64,000 nucleotides of DNA from JAWLHU01 sp049324875 (lineage in GTDB: Bacteria > Bacillota > Sulfobacillia > Symbiobacteriales > Symbiobacteriaceae), in NCBI GenBank assembly GCA_049324875.1, contig JBMONC010000059.1, positions 1 through 64,000 of the forward strand. The letters run 5' to 3'. The notes beneath the pieces are model-generated. The model did not search any database. It worked only from the letters and a program-made list of their open reading frames with translations, and was not told the origin of the DNA. Both the position numbers and the translations under genes were made by a program. Positions 1-7,876 of this stretch are shown here, in pieces (positions within the stretch are counted from its first letter, which is position 1; each line of letters begins with the position of its first letter).

Positions 1-421
1 CCAACCCCTTCGGGCTGGCAAGGCTCTGCCCCCTGGTCCCCGCGACCCTACCGCGACGCCCCCTTCAGGTTACAGACCCGGGGGCGTCTTCCCATTGGTC
101 CGCCCCCCGGCCACCGGTCGCGCCGGCCGCCAGCCCGGACGCGCCCCGCCCCCCTCTCCCCCTGACTCTCACTCCTCCCCCTCTCCCACGAGGACCGCTT
201 CCTCCCCGAACAGGGGTACCCAACCGCTGAAACCCTTCTCCAGCATCGCTTCCAACCACCGGCTAAAAGCGATGCGCCGCTCGCTCGCCCCAAGCCTCAT
301 CTTCCTGCACGATCCTGGCATCTCCCTGGAACTCCCCTTGCATCCAGCCCTTCGCCCCACAATTCTCCGGCTGAGCGCACCTTTAGAAATAGGAAATATT
401 ACCTTTTTTGCCAAAGATATA
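1..421. other. Left-edge stretch with no recognisable gene
   Basis: This stretch is very GC- and C-rich. The frames that are open here encode low-complexity Pro/Arg/Ser strings in several frames at once, which is typical of GC-rich non-coding DNA. I see no ribosome-binding site with a credible start and no convincing terminator. It may be the far upstream region of the gene at 495, or the tail of a locus beyond the window. Confidence 0.5.
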
Positions 422-451
422 TTGACCTTCGGATGGAAGGCACGGTAATAT
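422..451 (+). promoter_or_regulatory. Sigma-A-type promoter for the 495-1085 gene
   Basis: TTGACC at 422-427 and TAATAT at 446-451 are separated by 18 bp, in an AT-richer island of otherwise GC-rich DNA. The start codon follows about 43 bp after the -10, with GGGAGG at 480-485 as ribosome-binding site. The match is seen in the sequence; activity is inferred. Confidence 0.65.
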
Positions 452-494
452 CTAGGTAAATGGTCCCACACCTTCATCTGGGAGGATGATCTCC

Positions 495-1085
495 ATGCCC
501 AAGGAGCCCAACGTCCCGCAGGAGCCTGAGAAGCAGCCGACCGGCCCCGTCCCCGAGCCCAAGGAGGAGGGCCTGACCCCTGAGGTCCTTGAGGCCCTGA
601 TGAACACCAAGCCCCAGGAGTTGATCGCCCCCAACGCCAATCCCGAGGTGATTAAGGGCCGGGCCCGCCGGCCAGGCGGCTGGCTCCAGGGCCCCGCCCT
701 GCTGGAGCTTTTCGCCTCGGCGGACCGCCGGCTCACCCGGGTGGCCAAGCTGGACAAGATGGATGTCAAGCGGGTCTCCCGGGTCCACGCCCGCCTGATC
801 CCGGGCACCAAGATCGTCATCCTGAAGGCAGCCCGGGCGGATGACCTGGCCGCCACCCCGGTCAACCGGTACGGCAGGACGGTGACCATCAACCTGATCA
901 ACCTGTTGGCCGAGCACGAGCTGACGGTCCAGACCGGCTACAAGGAGCGGTTCGAGATCGGCTACATCCCCAAGGGCAGCCCCCACTGGCCCGGCCTCTT
1001 CCTCAACCTCGCCGATGTGAAGGAGCGCCGTCTGGTGCCCGTGAAGAAGGCGAAGGAGAGCCCGCCCCCCGCAGAGGGGCAGTAG
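495..1085 (+). CDS. Hypothetical protein, Pro/Glu/Lys-rich ends
   Basis: This encodes 196 residues with no family I recognise. An ATG at 486 is in frame, but GGGAGG at 480-485 touches it and sits 9 bp before the ATG at 495, so I place the start at 495. The first 35 residues are rich in Pro, Glu and Lys and probably disordered. The middle, roughly residues 55-180, looks folded, with alternating hydrophobic and charged segments and no membrane helix or signal peptide. The C-terminus is again Lys/Pro-rich. It has its own promoter and a hairpin after the stop, so it is a single-gene unit facing the sugar operon. Function is unknown. Confidence 0.8.
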   Translation: MPKEPNVPQEPEKQPTGPVPEPKEEGLTPEVLEALMNTKPQELIAPNANPEVIKGRARRPGGWLQGPALLELFASADRRLTRVAKLDKMDVKRVSRVHARLIPGTKIVILKAARADDLAATPVNRYGRTVTINLINLLAEHELTVQTGYKERFEIGYIPKGSPHWPGLFLNLADVKERRLVPVKKAKESPPPAEGQ

Positions 1086-1103
1086 GCACCGAAAGCAAAA
1101 CGA

Positions 1104-1125
1104 AGCGCCGGCAGACGCCGGCGCT
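1104..1125. terminator. Hairpin between convergent genes
   Basis: A perfect 9-bp stem (AGCGCCGGC with GCCGGCGCT) and a 4-base loop lie between the stops at 1085 (+) and 1134 (-). The plus side is followed by a modest T-rich stretch. It could end transcription from both sides. Confidence 0.6.
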
Positions 1126-1133
1126 CCTCCTGT

Positions 1134-2063
1134 TTATACCTGCCCCCGCCACTCCGCCAATACGGAGCGGACCGTCTCCTCCAGGGGGTAGATGGGACTC
1201 CACCCCGTCGCCTCCCGCAGCTTGCGCGGGTCGCCGCACAGCACGGGGACATCCGCCGGGCGGAACCGGCTCGGGTCTCGCTCCACCCGAATGGGGCAGC
1301 TCGCCTCGGCGAGCAGCAGGTCGAGCAGATCGGAGACCGGGCGCGCCGTTCCCGAGGCCACGTTGTAAACCCCGGCCGGAACCTGCGGGGCCAGCAAGCC
1401 GGCGTAGGCCCGGACCACGTCCCGGACATCCAGGAAGTCACGGCGGGCGGTCAGATTCCCCACCCGCAGGGTGGGTTCTCCCTTTCCCCGCTCGATCAGG
1501 GCGACCTGGCGGGCGAAGTCGGGGAGCACAAACCCCGGGCGCTGGCCGGGTCCGACATGGTTGAAGGCCCTGACGTGGATCACCCGGAAGCCATGCCGCC
1601 TTCCGTACTGCAGCGCCAGCATACCCTGGGCCAGTTTGGAGACGCCGTAGGGGTTGAGCGGCCGCGTCGGCGACTCCTCCGTAAGCGGGCTGTCGGCCCC
1701 CTCCCCGTACTCCTCGGCGGAACCAACGCTGAGGAAGGTGGGCGGCTGCCCGGCGGCAACCAGGCTCTCCAGCAGGGTGGTCGTCCCTACCGTGTTCACC
1801 CGGATCGCCTCGGCCGGCTGGCGCCAGGACTCGCCTACGCTGGAGAGGCCGGCGAGATGGATGACCGCCTCCGGCCGCAGCCTCTCCATGAGCTGCCGGA
1901 GCGCCTCGGCCTGGTCCAGCTCGCAGATCACCGGCTCCACCGCTCCGGAAGGCGGCGTCTCGCCCTCCCGCACCCCCGCCCAGACCTGATGGCCCAGGCC
2001 GGCCAGATGGGCCACCAGGTGCCCCCCGACGAAGCCGCCCGCCCCCGTCACCAGTACGCGCAT
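1134..2063 (-). CDS. rmd: GDP-4-dehydro-6-deoxy-D-mannose reductase (SDR)
   Basis: This reduces the 4-keto group of GDP-4-dehydro-6-deoxy-D-mannose to give GDP-D-rhamnose, a cytoplasmic step in glycan building. The 309-residue protein opens with the Rossmann motif GAGGFVGG (residues 7-14). It carries the extended-SDR YGVSK active site, the FNHVGPGQ substrate loop and the RRDFLDVRDVV segment usual in Rmd. A longer frame adds 16 residues, but the ATG at 2063 begins directly at the beta strand of the Rossmann fold. It lies 10 bp after gmd, which makes its substrate, so the pair forms one transcription unit. A fucose-type epimerase/reductase is less likely from these motifs. Confidence 0.88.
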   Translation of the reverse strand: MRVLVTGAGGFVGGHLVAHLAGLGHQVWAGVREGETPPSGAVEPVICELDQAEALRQLMERLRPEAVIHLAGLSSVGESWRQPAEAIRVNTVGTTTLLESLVAAGQPPTFLSVGSAEEYGEGADSPLTEESPTRPLNPYGVSKLAQGMLALQYGRRHGFRVIHVRAFNHVGPGQRPGFVLPDFARQVALIERGKGEPTLRVGNLTARRDFLDVRDVVRAYAGLLAPQVPAGVYNVASGTARPVSDLLDLLLAEASCPIRVERDPSRFRPADVPVLCGDPRKLREATGWSPIYPLEETVRSVLAEWRGQV

Positions 2064-2073
2064 GGGGCCCACC

Positions 2074-3042
2074 CTAGCGAAGGCTGGCCTCGATCCGAGC
2101 CAGGTCCGCATCGACCATCATGTGGACCAGCTCGGGGAAGGAGACCTTCGGCTGCCAACCCAGCTGGGCCCGCGCCCGGGAGGGATCGCCAATGAGCAGG
2201 TCGACCTCGGCGGGGCGGAAGAACTGGGGATCGATGACCACGTACTTCTCCCAGTCCAACCCAGCCCGCTGGAAGGCCAGCTCGACGAACTCGCGCACGG
2301 TGTGTGTTTCACCGGTCGCGACCACATAGTCAGCAGCTGTCTCCTGTTGGAGCATCAGCCACATCGCCTCGACGTAGTCCCCGGCAAAGCCCCAGTCCCG
2401 CTTGGCCTCCAGGTTGCCCAGCCGCAGCTCGTGGGCCAGCCCGAACTTGATCCGGGCGACCGCATCGGTGATCTTGCGGGTCACAAACTCCAGCCCCCGC
2501 CGGGGGGACTCATGATTGAACAGGATGCCGCTGGCGGCATAGAGGCCGAAGGATTCCCGATAGTTGACCGTGATCCAGTGGCCGTAGAGTTTGGCCACCC
2601 CGTAGGGGCTGCGCGGGTAGAAGGGGGTGCTCTCGGTCTGCGGCACGGCCTGCACCTTGCCGAACATCTCGCTGCTGGAGGCCTGGTAGTACCGGATCTT
2701 GGGGTTCACCTGCCGGATCGCCTCCAGAAGCCGGGTCGCCCCCAGCGCCGTCACATCGGCGGTCAACAGGGGCTGCTTCCAGGAGGTGGCCACAAAGGAC
2801 TGGGCGGCCAGGTTGTAGATCTCGTCGGGCTGAATCTCCCGCACCAGGTGGAACAGGGAGGCCTGGTCGCTCAGGTCGCCCTCCACCAGCCGGATCCGAT
2901 CGAGGCATCCCTGGAGCCGCTCCAGGTTGGGCGAACTGGTCCGCCGGACCAGGCCGTAGACCTCGTACCCCTTGTCCAACAGAAACTCAGCGAGGTAGGA
3001 ACCATCTTGTCCAGTCACACCTGTGATCAGGGCCTTCGGCAT
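2074..3042 (-). CDS. gmd: GDP-mannose 4,6-dehydratase
   Basis: This converts GDP-D-mannose to GDP-4-dehydro-6-deoxy-D-mannose, using tightly bound NADP. The 322-residue protein has the nucleotide-binding GVTGQDGSY (residues 8-16), the LVRRTSSPN loop that holds NADP phosphate, SSSEMFG around residue 124 and the catalytic Tyr147/Lys151 in YGVAK. NHESPRRG and the GGNLxxxRDWG-like segment (LGNLEAKRDWG) are classical Gmd signatures. Length is slightly below E. coli Gmd. CGGAGTGA precedes the ATG. With the downstream rmd it makes GDP-D-rhamnose. The gene is 127 bp from rfbH and probably follows it in the same transcript. Confidence 0.93.
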   Translation of the reverse strand: MPKALITGVTGQDGSYLAEFLLDKGYEVYGLVRRTSSPNLERLQGCLDRIRLVEGDLSDQASLFHLVREIQPDEIYNLAAQSFVATSWKQPLLTADVTALGATRLLEAIRQVNPKIRYYQASSSEMFGKVQAVPQTESTPFYPRSPYGVAKLYGHWITVNYRESFGLYAASGILFNHESPRRGLEFVTRKITDAVARIKFGLAHELRLGNLEAKRDWGFAGDYVEAMWLMLQQETAADYVVATGETHTVREFVELAFQRAGLDWEKYVVIDPQFFRPAEVDLLIGDPSRARAQLGWQPKVSFPELVHMMVDADLARIEASLR

Positions 3043-3169
3043 CTTTAGTCACTCCGTTTCCGGCCCGGTCAGCGGCCGCCTCGTGGGGGGCGACCCCTGC
3101 CGGACCTAAAATGATCGCACAAGCTACCGGCGGACAGGAGCCACCCCTTCCGGGGTGCGCCCCTCCCCT

Positions 3170-4477
3170 CTACCGCTTGAACGCCGCCGCAAAGGTCTCG
3201 GCCATGAAGTCGATCATGGCCCCGGTGATCCCCGGGAAGAGGCCGATCCAGAAGGTCTGGTTCATGATCCGGTCGGTGTTGCGCAGCTCGCCCACCACCC
3301 GGTGGTTGATGCCCCTGTAGGCGGGCTGCCGCAGCAGGTTCCCGCCGAAGAGCAGCCGGGTCTTGATGTTCCGCTCCTCCAGGAAGAGCACCAGCTCGTT
3401 CCGGCTGACGGGCGCATCCTCCCGCACGGTGATGGGGAACCCAAACCAGCTGGGATCGCTCTTGGGGGTGGCCTCGGGCAGGATCAGGAACTCCTCCAGG
3501 GGCGCCAGCGCCTGCTTCAGGCGGGCGAAGTTCTCCCGCCGCAGGCGGATGAACTCGGGCAGCTTCTTCAGCTGAGCCACCCCGACGGCGGCCTGCATGT
3601 CGGTCAGCTTCAGGTTGTAGCCGATGTGGCTGTAGATGTACTTGTGGTCATAGCCGTAGGGCAGGTCGCCCAGCTGCCAGCCGAACCGCTTCCCGCAGGT
3701 GTTGTCCTTGCCCGGCTCGCACCAGCAGTCCCGGCCCCAGTCCCGGAACGACTCCACCAGCTTCTTCAGGGCCGGCTTCTGGGTCAGCACCGCGCCGCCC
3801 TCGCCCATGGTGATGTGGTGGGCCGGGTAGAAGCTGACCGTGGCCAGATCGCCGAAGCTGCCCACCTTCTGGCCCTCATACTCGGAGCCGACCGCATCGC
3901 AGGCGTCCTCCACCAGCCAGAGGCTGTGCTTTTGGGCCACGGCGGTGACCGCATCGAGGGCAAAGGGGTTGCCCAGTGTGTGCGCCACCATGATCGCCCG
4001 CGTGCGCGGGGAGATGGCCGCCTCCAGCTGGGTGACGTCGATGTTGTAGGTGGGGATATCCACATCCAGGAAGACCGGCACCAGCCCGTTCTGGATGATC
4101 GGGTTGACCGTGGTGGGGAAGCCGGCGGCCACTGTGATCACCTCATCCCCCGGCTGCAGGCGCCGCTCCCCCAGCTGGGGCGAGGTCAGCGCCGAGAGCG
4201 CCGCCAGGTTGGCGCTGGAGCCGGAGTTGACCAGGAGGGCGTGTCGCACGCCCATGAAGGCGGCGAACTCCCGCTCGAACTGGGCGGCATACCGGCCGGT
4301 GGTCAGCCAGAAGTCCAGGGAGGCGTCGACCAGGTGGGCCAGCTCCTCCTCATCGAAGACCTTGCCGCTGACCGGCACCGGATCCTTGCCCGCCACGAAC
4401 TCACGCCCCGGCCAGTTCTGGCGGTAGTACTCCCGGGTCAGCTCCAGGATCTTGGCTCGCAGTTCCTTGCTATCCAT
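3170..4477 (-). CDS. rfbH: CDP-4-keto-6-deoxyglucose-3-dehydrase (E1/RfbH)
   Basis: This is the PMP-dependent, iron-sulfur enzyme E1, which removes the C3 hydroxyl of CDP-4-keto-6-deoxyglucose on the way to 3,6-dideoxyhexoses. The 435-residue protein has an aspartate-aminotransferase fold in which the usual PLP lysine is replaced by histidine: PAHHITMGEGG puts His at 220 and 221. The cysteines C193, C251, C253 and C261 fit the E1 cluster spacing C-X57-C-X1-C-X7-C. This dehydrase needs a reductase partner (E3, AscD/RfbI), and none is encoded in this window. The start overlaps the preceding reductase gene by 8 bp, so translation is probably coupled. Confidence 0.92.
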   Translation of the reverse strand: MDSKELRAKILELTREYYRQNWPGREFVAGKDPVPVSGKVFDEEELAHLVDASLDFWLTTGRYAAQFEREFAAFMGVRHALLVNSGSSANLAALSALTSPQLGERRLQPGDEVITVAAGFPTTVNPIIQNGLVPVFLDVDIPTYNIDVTQLEAAISPRTRAIMVAHTLGNPFALDAVTAVAQKHSLWLVEDACDAVGSEYEGQKVGSFGDLATVSFYPAHHITMGEGGAVLTQKPALKKLVESFRDWGRDCWCEPGKDNTCGKRFGWQLGDLPYGYDHKYIYSHIGYNLKLTDMQAAVGVAQLKKLPEFIRLRRENFARLKQALAPLEEFLILPEATPKSDPSWFGFPITVREDAPVSRNELVLFLEERNIKTRLLFGGNLLRQPAYRGINHRVVGELRNTDRIMNQTFWIGLFPGITGAMIDFMAETFAAAFKR

Positions 4478-5357
4478 GAAGGAAACGTCTCTCCTCGTCT
4501 TTCATCCGCAGGAGTCCTGCGGTGCTCCCCAGCAGGGGGGTCTTCAGGAGCGCAGCGGCCTTGCTGACCACCATGCCCGCCTCCAGCGGCCGGCGGGCCT
4601 TCTGCTGCAGCTGGTCGGTGGTCACCGGGATCAGGAGCTCCGCCGGCAGGTCAAAGACCCGAGCCACCTCCCGGGCAAAGTCAAACCGGTGCTGCCGGGT
4701 CTCGCCCGCCAGGTGGAAGAGTCCGGTGGCGCCCGCCGCCACCAGCTCCCGGGAGGCCTCGGCCAGGTTGGGGGCATAGGTCGGGTTCCCGTACTGGTCC
4801 ACCGGCACCCTCAGCGGCTGCCCGTTTCGCAGCTGGGAGACGGTGCGGTGGGCAAAGTTCTTCGAGCGCGCCTCCCACCCGTAGACCACCGTGACCCGCA
4901 GGATCAGCCAGTCCCGCAAGCGGGCCTGGATCGCTTCCTCCACGGCCAGCTTCTGCCGCCCGTACTCGCTCACCGGGTTGGGCCGGTCGGTCTCGGTGTA
5001 GGGCCCGGACCGGCCGTCAAAGACGTAGTCGGAGGAGTAGTAGACCAGCTTGACCCGGGCGCCCTGCAGCAGGTCACAGAGCCCCAGCACGGCGGCCACG
5101 TTCACCTGGTAGGCGGCCTCGGGGTGCTCCTCCACCCACTCCACGTTCGGATTGGCCGCCGGCAGGTAGATCACATCCGGCGCCGTCTGCTCCAGAGAGC
5201 GCGCCAGGGCGGCGCGATCGGTCATATCCAGGTGGAGAAGGCCCGGTGCGGGGTGGGTGCAGTAGGTGCCGTAGACCTCAGCCCCGCTCTGCTGTGCGTG
5301 GCGGTATAGGTACGAGCCCACCAGCCCCGACGCCCCGATGATCAGCTCCCGCCTCAT
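4470..5357 (-). CDS. RmlD/AscF-like NAD(P)-dependent sugar reductase
   Basis: This is a 295-residue short-chain dehydrogenase of the RmlD substrate-binding family, expected to reduce a 4-keto nucleotide sugar. It has GASGLVGSYL at residues 8-17 and a YGRQK Tyr-x3-Lys active site. YYSSDYVFDG is typical of RmlD-like proteins. It overlaps the upstream epimerase gene by 4 bp (ATGA) and the downstream rfbH by 8 bp. Within an rfbF-rfbG-epimerase-reductase-E1 set, the best guess is the final CDP-3,6-dideoxyhexulose reductase, as AscF in ascarylose synthesis. Substrate and stereochemistry cannot be read from the sequence. Confidence 0.8.
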   Translation of the reverse strand: MRRELIIGASGLVGSYLYRHAQQSGAEVYGTYCTHPAPGLLHLDMTDRAALARSLEQTAPDVIYLPAANPNVEWVEEHPEAAYQVNVAAVLGLCDLLQGARVKLVYYSSDYVFDGRSGPYTETDRPNPVSEYGRQKLAVEEAIQARLRDWLILRVTVVYGWEARSKNFAHRTVSQLRNGQPLRVPVDQYGNPTYAPNLAEASRELVAAGATGLFHLAGETRQHRFDFAREVARVFDLPAELLIPVTTDQLQQKARRPLEAGMVVSKAAALLKTPLLGSTAGLLRMKDEERRFLHG

Positions 5358-5803
5358 CGGTGCTTGAGGCTCCAGTCATAGGGAATATGGCTCGCAAAGG
5401 GGTCCATGCGGACGATCTCATCCGGGTGATGGGGGATCGTGGCGCAGTTGGCCACCAGCGCCGGGCTCACCCCGACACCCTTGAACCCGTTCCAGACCCC
5501 GGCGGGGACCGTCACCAGGCAGTAGTTCCCCTCGCCGATGAACAGCTCCATCAGTTCCCCCTTTGTCGGGGAGTCGAGCCGGTCATCGTAGAGCACCAGC
5601 TTGATCCGGCCCACCGGGACGGCGTAGTTCAACACCATCTCCTTGTGAAGATGCCAGGCCTTGACCACCCCGGGAAAGACCATGGAGAAGTAGATCTCGC
5701 CGAACTGCTCAAAGTGCGGGGCGTCGCTGCGCAGCATATGCATGATCTGCCCGCGCTCATCGGGAATGATCCGCAGCGGGTGAATCCGGACGCCTGCGAT
5801 CAT
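5354..5803 (-). CDS. RmlC/AscE-like nucleotide-sugar 3,5-epimerase
   Basis: This is a 149-residue cupin of the dTDP-4-dehydrorhamnose 3,5-epimerase family, shorter than typical RmlC (about 180). The segment WHLHKEMVLNYAVPVG matches the RmlC core containing the catalytic-histidine region, and KLVLYDDR follows. Such an enzyme inverts C5 (and C3) of a 4-keto-6-deoxy sugar. Being inside a CDP-glucose operon, it may supply the C5 epimerisation that distinguishes the ascarylose branch from abequose, paratose and tyvelose. It ends in a 4-bp overlap with the reductase gene and begins 3 bp after rfbG stops. Confidence 0.8.
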   Translation of the reverse strand: MIAGVRIHPLRIIPDERGQIMHMLRSDAPHFEQFGEIYFSMVFPGVVKAWHLHKEMVLNYAVPVGRIKLVLYDDRLDSPTKGELMELFIGEGNYCLVTVPAGVWNGFKGVGVSPALVANCATIPHHPDEIVRMDPFASHIPYDWSLKHR

Positions 5804-5806
5804 GGG

Positions 5807-6784
5807 CTACCTCCTGAAAAAGGCTAGGTACCAGGCCAGGGTCTCCTTCAGCCCCTCCTCCAGGCTGTACCCGGGCTTCCAGCCCAGGACCCGCAGCGCC
5901 TTCTGCGAGTCGAGGTACTGGTCCCGGATCTCGGCCCGGGCCTGGTTGAGGATCACCGGTTCCAGGTCCTCCCGGCCCATCAGCCGCCGCAGAGCGTTGA
6001 CGATCTCCAGCACGCTGCGCGGCTGCTCCGGTCCGAAGTTGAAGGCCTCCCCCTGCACCCCCTGGCGCTCCAGCGCCTCGGCCATGGTGAGGTAGGCGGC
6101 GACGGCATCCTTCACGTAGACGTAGTCCCGCAGGAAGGTGCCGTCGCTGCGGAGAACCGGCGCCTGTCCCTGGTAGAGGCTGCGGATCGTCCCCGGGACG
6201 ATCCGGCTCCAGTTCAGGTCGCCGCCCCCGTAGATGTTCCCGCAGCGGGCCACCACCACCGGCAGGCCGTAGGTGTGGTGGTAGGTCTGGGCCAGCAGGT
6301 CGGTACAGGACTTGGAGACGTCATAGGGGTGCTGCCCCAGGGGGGGCATCTCCTCGGTGTAGGGCAGGACGGCGCTCTCCCCGTAGGCCTTGTCGCTGGA
6401 GGCGACGATCACCCGCTTGATCAGCTTGGCGTGCACCCGGCAGGCCTCCAGCAGGTGGTAGCTCCCCCGGATGTTCGCCTCAAAGGTGGGGAGCGGGCTG
6501 CGGTAGGCCGTGCCCACGATCGTCTGGGCGCCCAGGTGGAAGACGGTGTCGATCTCATGCTCGTTGATGGCCCGCTCCACGGCGCCGTAATCCTCCAGGG
6601 CGCCGCTGACCACGGCGATCCGCTGGATCTCCCCGCTGCGGATCAGCTCGCTCTGGGGATCCCAGTCACGCACCAGCCCGACCACATAGGCGCCCCGTTC
6701 CAGCAGGGCCTTGACCAGCCACGAACCCACCAGCCCCGTCGCCCCGGTGACCAGGACCCGCTTCTCCTGCCAAAATGCGCTCAT
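5807..6784 (-). CDS. rfbG: CDP-glucose 4,6-dehydratase
   Basis: This makes CDP-4-keto-6-deoxy-D-glucose from CDP-glucose with bound NAD. The 325-residue extended SDR has GATGLVG (residues 14-20), the SSDKAYG segment and a YDVSK active site. The context and HLGAQTIVGTAYRSP are characteristic of RfbG/AscB. I use the ATG at 6784 because it forms an ATGA overlap with the rfbF stop. A longer frame would add 12 residues inside rfbF. It acts directly after rfbF and feeds E1. Confidence 0.92.
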   Translation of the reverse strand: MSAFWQEKRVLVTGATGLVGSWLVKALLERGAYVVGLVRDWDPQSELIRSGEIQRIAVVSGALEDYGAVERAINEHEIDTVFHLGAQTIVGTAYRSPLPTFEANIRGSYHLLEACRVHAKLIKRVIVASSDKAYGESAVLPYTEEMPPLGQHPYDVSKSCTDLLAQTYHHTYGLPVVVARCGNIYGGGDLNWSRIVPGTIRSLYQGQAPVLRSDGTFLRDYVYVKDAVAAYLTMAEALERQGVQGEAFNFGPEQPRSVLEIVNALRRLMGREDLEPVILNQARAEIRDQYLDSQKALRVLGWKPGYSLEEGLKETLAWYLAFFRR

Positions 6785-7554
6785 ACCCACACCTTCCAGG
6801 GCGCCTGGCCGCTCTCCCACAGGGATTCGAGCAGGCGCTTCTCGCGCAGGGTATCCATCGGCTGCCAGAAGCCGTCATGGCGGAAGGCCATCAGCTGGCC
6901 ATCGGCGGCCAGCCGCTCCAGCGGCCCGCGCTCCCAGATGGAGTCATCGCCCTCGGTGATGTAGTCGAAGATACCGGGCTCGAGCACGAAGAAGCCGCCG
7001 TTGATCCACCCCTCCCCGGTCTGGGGCTTCTCGGTAAAGGCGGCGACCCGGTCCCCGTCGAACTGCAGGCCGCCGAACCGGGCCGGCGGGCGGACCGCCG
7101 TGACGGTGGCCAGCTTCCCGTGGGCCTTATGGAAGGCGACCAGCTGCTTTAGATTCACATCCGCGACGCCGTCGCCGTAGGTGAGCATGAAGGTAGCATC
7201 GCCCACCCACGACTGGAGCCGCTTGACCCGGCCGCCGGTCTGGGTATGTATCCCCGTATCCACCAGGTGGACGCGCCAGCTGGGCTGGCGCCCATGGTGC
7301 ACCTGCACCTCGCCGCTGCCCAGGTCGACGGTGAGATCATTGTTCAGGGCGTAGAAGTTCCGGAAGTAATCCTTGATGATCTCGCCCTTGTAACCCAGAG
7401 CCAGAACGAACTCCTCGTACCCAAAGGCCGAGTAGATGTTCATGATGTGCCAGAGAATCGGCTTGCCGCCGATCTCCACCATGGGCTTGGGTCGGAGGGA
7501 GGTCTCCTCGGAGAGCCGGGTGCCCAAACCGCCAGCCAAGATCACTGTCTTCAC
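6781..7554 (-). CDS. rfbF: Glucose-1-phosphate cytidylyltransferase
   Basis: This activates glucose 1-phosphate with CTP to CDP-glucose, the entry step for CDP-deoxysugars. The 257-residue protein is standard length and starts with the nucleotidyltransferase motif GGLGTRLSEET (residues 8-18) followed by RPKPM. The start is GTG at 7554, preceded by GAGGGA. It is the first gene of a seven-gene leftward unit, and the 320 bp before it is AT-richer and holds the likely promoter. Confidence 0.93.
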   Translation of the reverse strand: MKTVILAGGLGTRLSEETSLRPKPMVEIGGKPILWHIMNIYSAFGYEEFVLALGYKGEIIKDYFRNFYALNNDLTVDLGSGEVQVHHGRQPSWRVHLVDTGIHTQTGGRVKRLQSWVGDATFMLTYGDGVADVNLKQLVAFHKAHGKLATVTAVRPPARFGGLQFDGDRVAAFTEKPQTGEGWINGGFFVLEPGIFDYITEGDDSIWERGPLERLAADGQLMAFRHDGFWQPMDTLREKRLLESLWESGQAPWKVWV

Positions 7555-7628
7555 GTGCTGTCCCTCACCAAATCACCGGTTTGGATGGAGCCCTTCGCAC
7601 TCTGCATGACCACGGTCTTCCCAACACA

Positions 7629-7658
7629 AGGATAACCGACACGACGCGTACATTTCAA
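7629..7658 (-). promoter_or_regulatory. Possible promoter of rfbF operon
   Basis: On the minus strand TTGAAA (7653-7658) and TATCCT (7629-7634) are 18 bp apart, about 75 bp before the rfbF start. The match to consensus is moderate. Confidence 0.35.
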
Positions 7659-7825
7659 ACGTATAGAGCAACAAGCAGGGTCCTTCCCGAAACGTAAGTT
7701 ACAATGACTGTTACTTCTAGCAAGTATGATCAGTTACTTGACATGATAACATAGTCGAGTTTTGAGGAGCAACCTTTTCCAGCTCGCGTTATCTGCCAAT
7801 TTCAAAGGGATGGGCGGACAGCGAA

Positions 7826-7852
7826 ACAGACCGCGAGCGCCTCGCGGTCTGT
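7826..7852 (-). terminator. Terminator after TRAP transporter genes
   Basis: A perfect 12-bp stem (ACAGACCGCGAG with CTCGCGGTCTGT) and a 3-base loop lie 24 bp past the TRAP permease stop. The U-tract on the minus strand is weak, so the hairpin strength is the main evidence. Confidence 0.65.
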
Positions 7853-7876
7853 TCCCTGCCCCTGCCTGTTCGGGCG

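Larger units (their letters stand above)
7555..7876. other. AT-richer regulatory gap before the sugar operon
   Basis: This 322-bp gap holds the promoter of rfbF and the terminator of the TRAP operon, and is clearly less GC-rich than its neighbours. Three GTTAC half-sites occur on the plus strand at 7698, 7710 and 7733, close to an inverted stretch around TTGACATGATAAC at 7738-7750. No small gene with a ribosome-binding site was found. Confidence 0.5.

Noticed and set aside
7738..7765. Plus-strand promoter starting TTGACA at 7739
   Set aside because: No -10 at a suitable distance and no plus-strand gene downstream for several kilobases.
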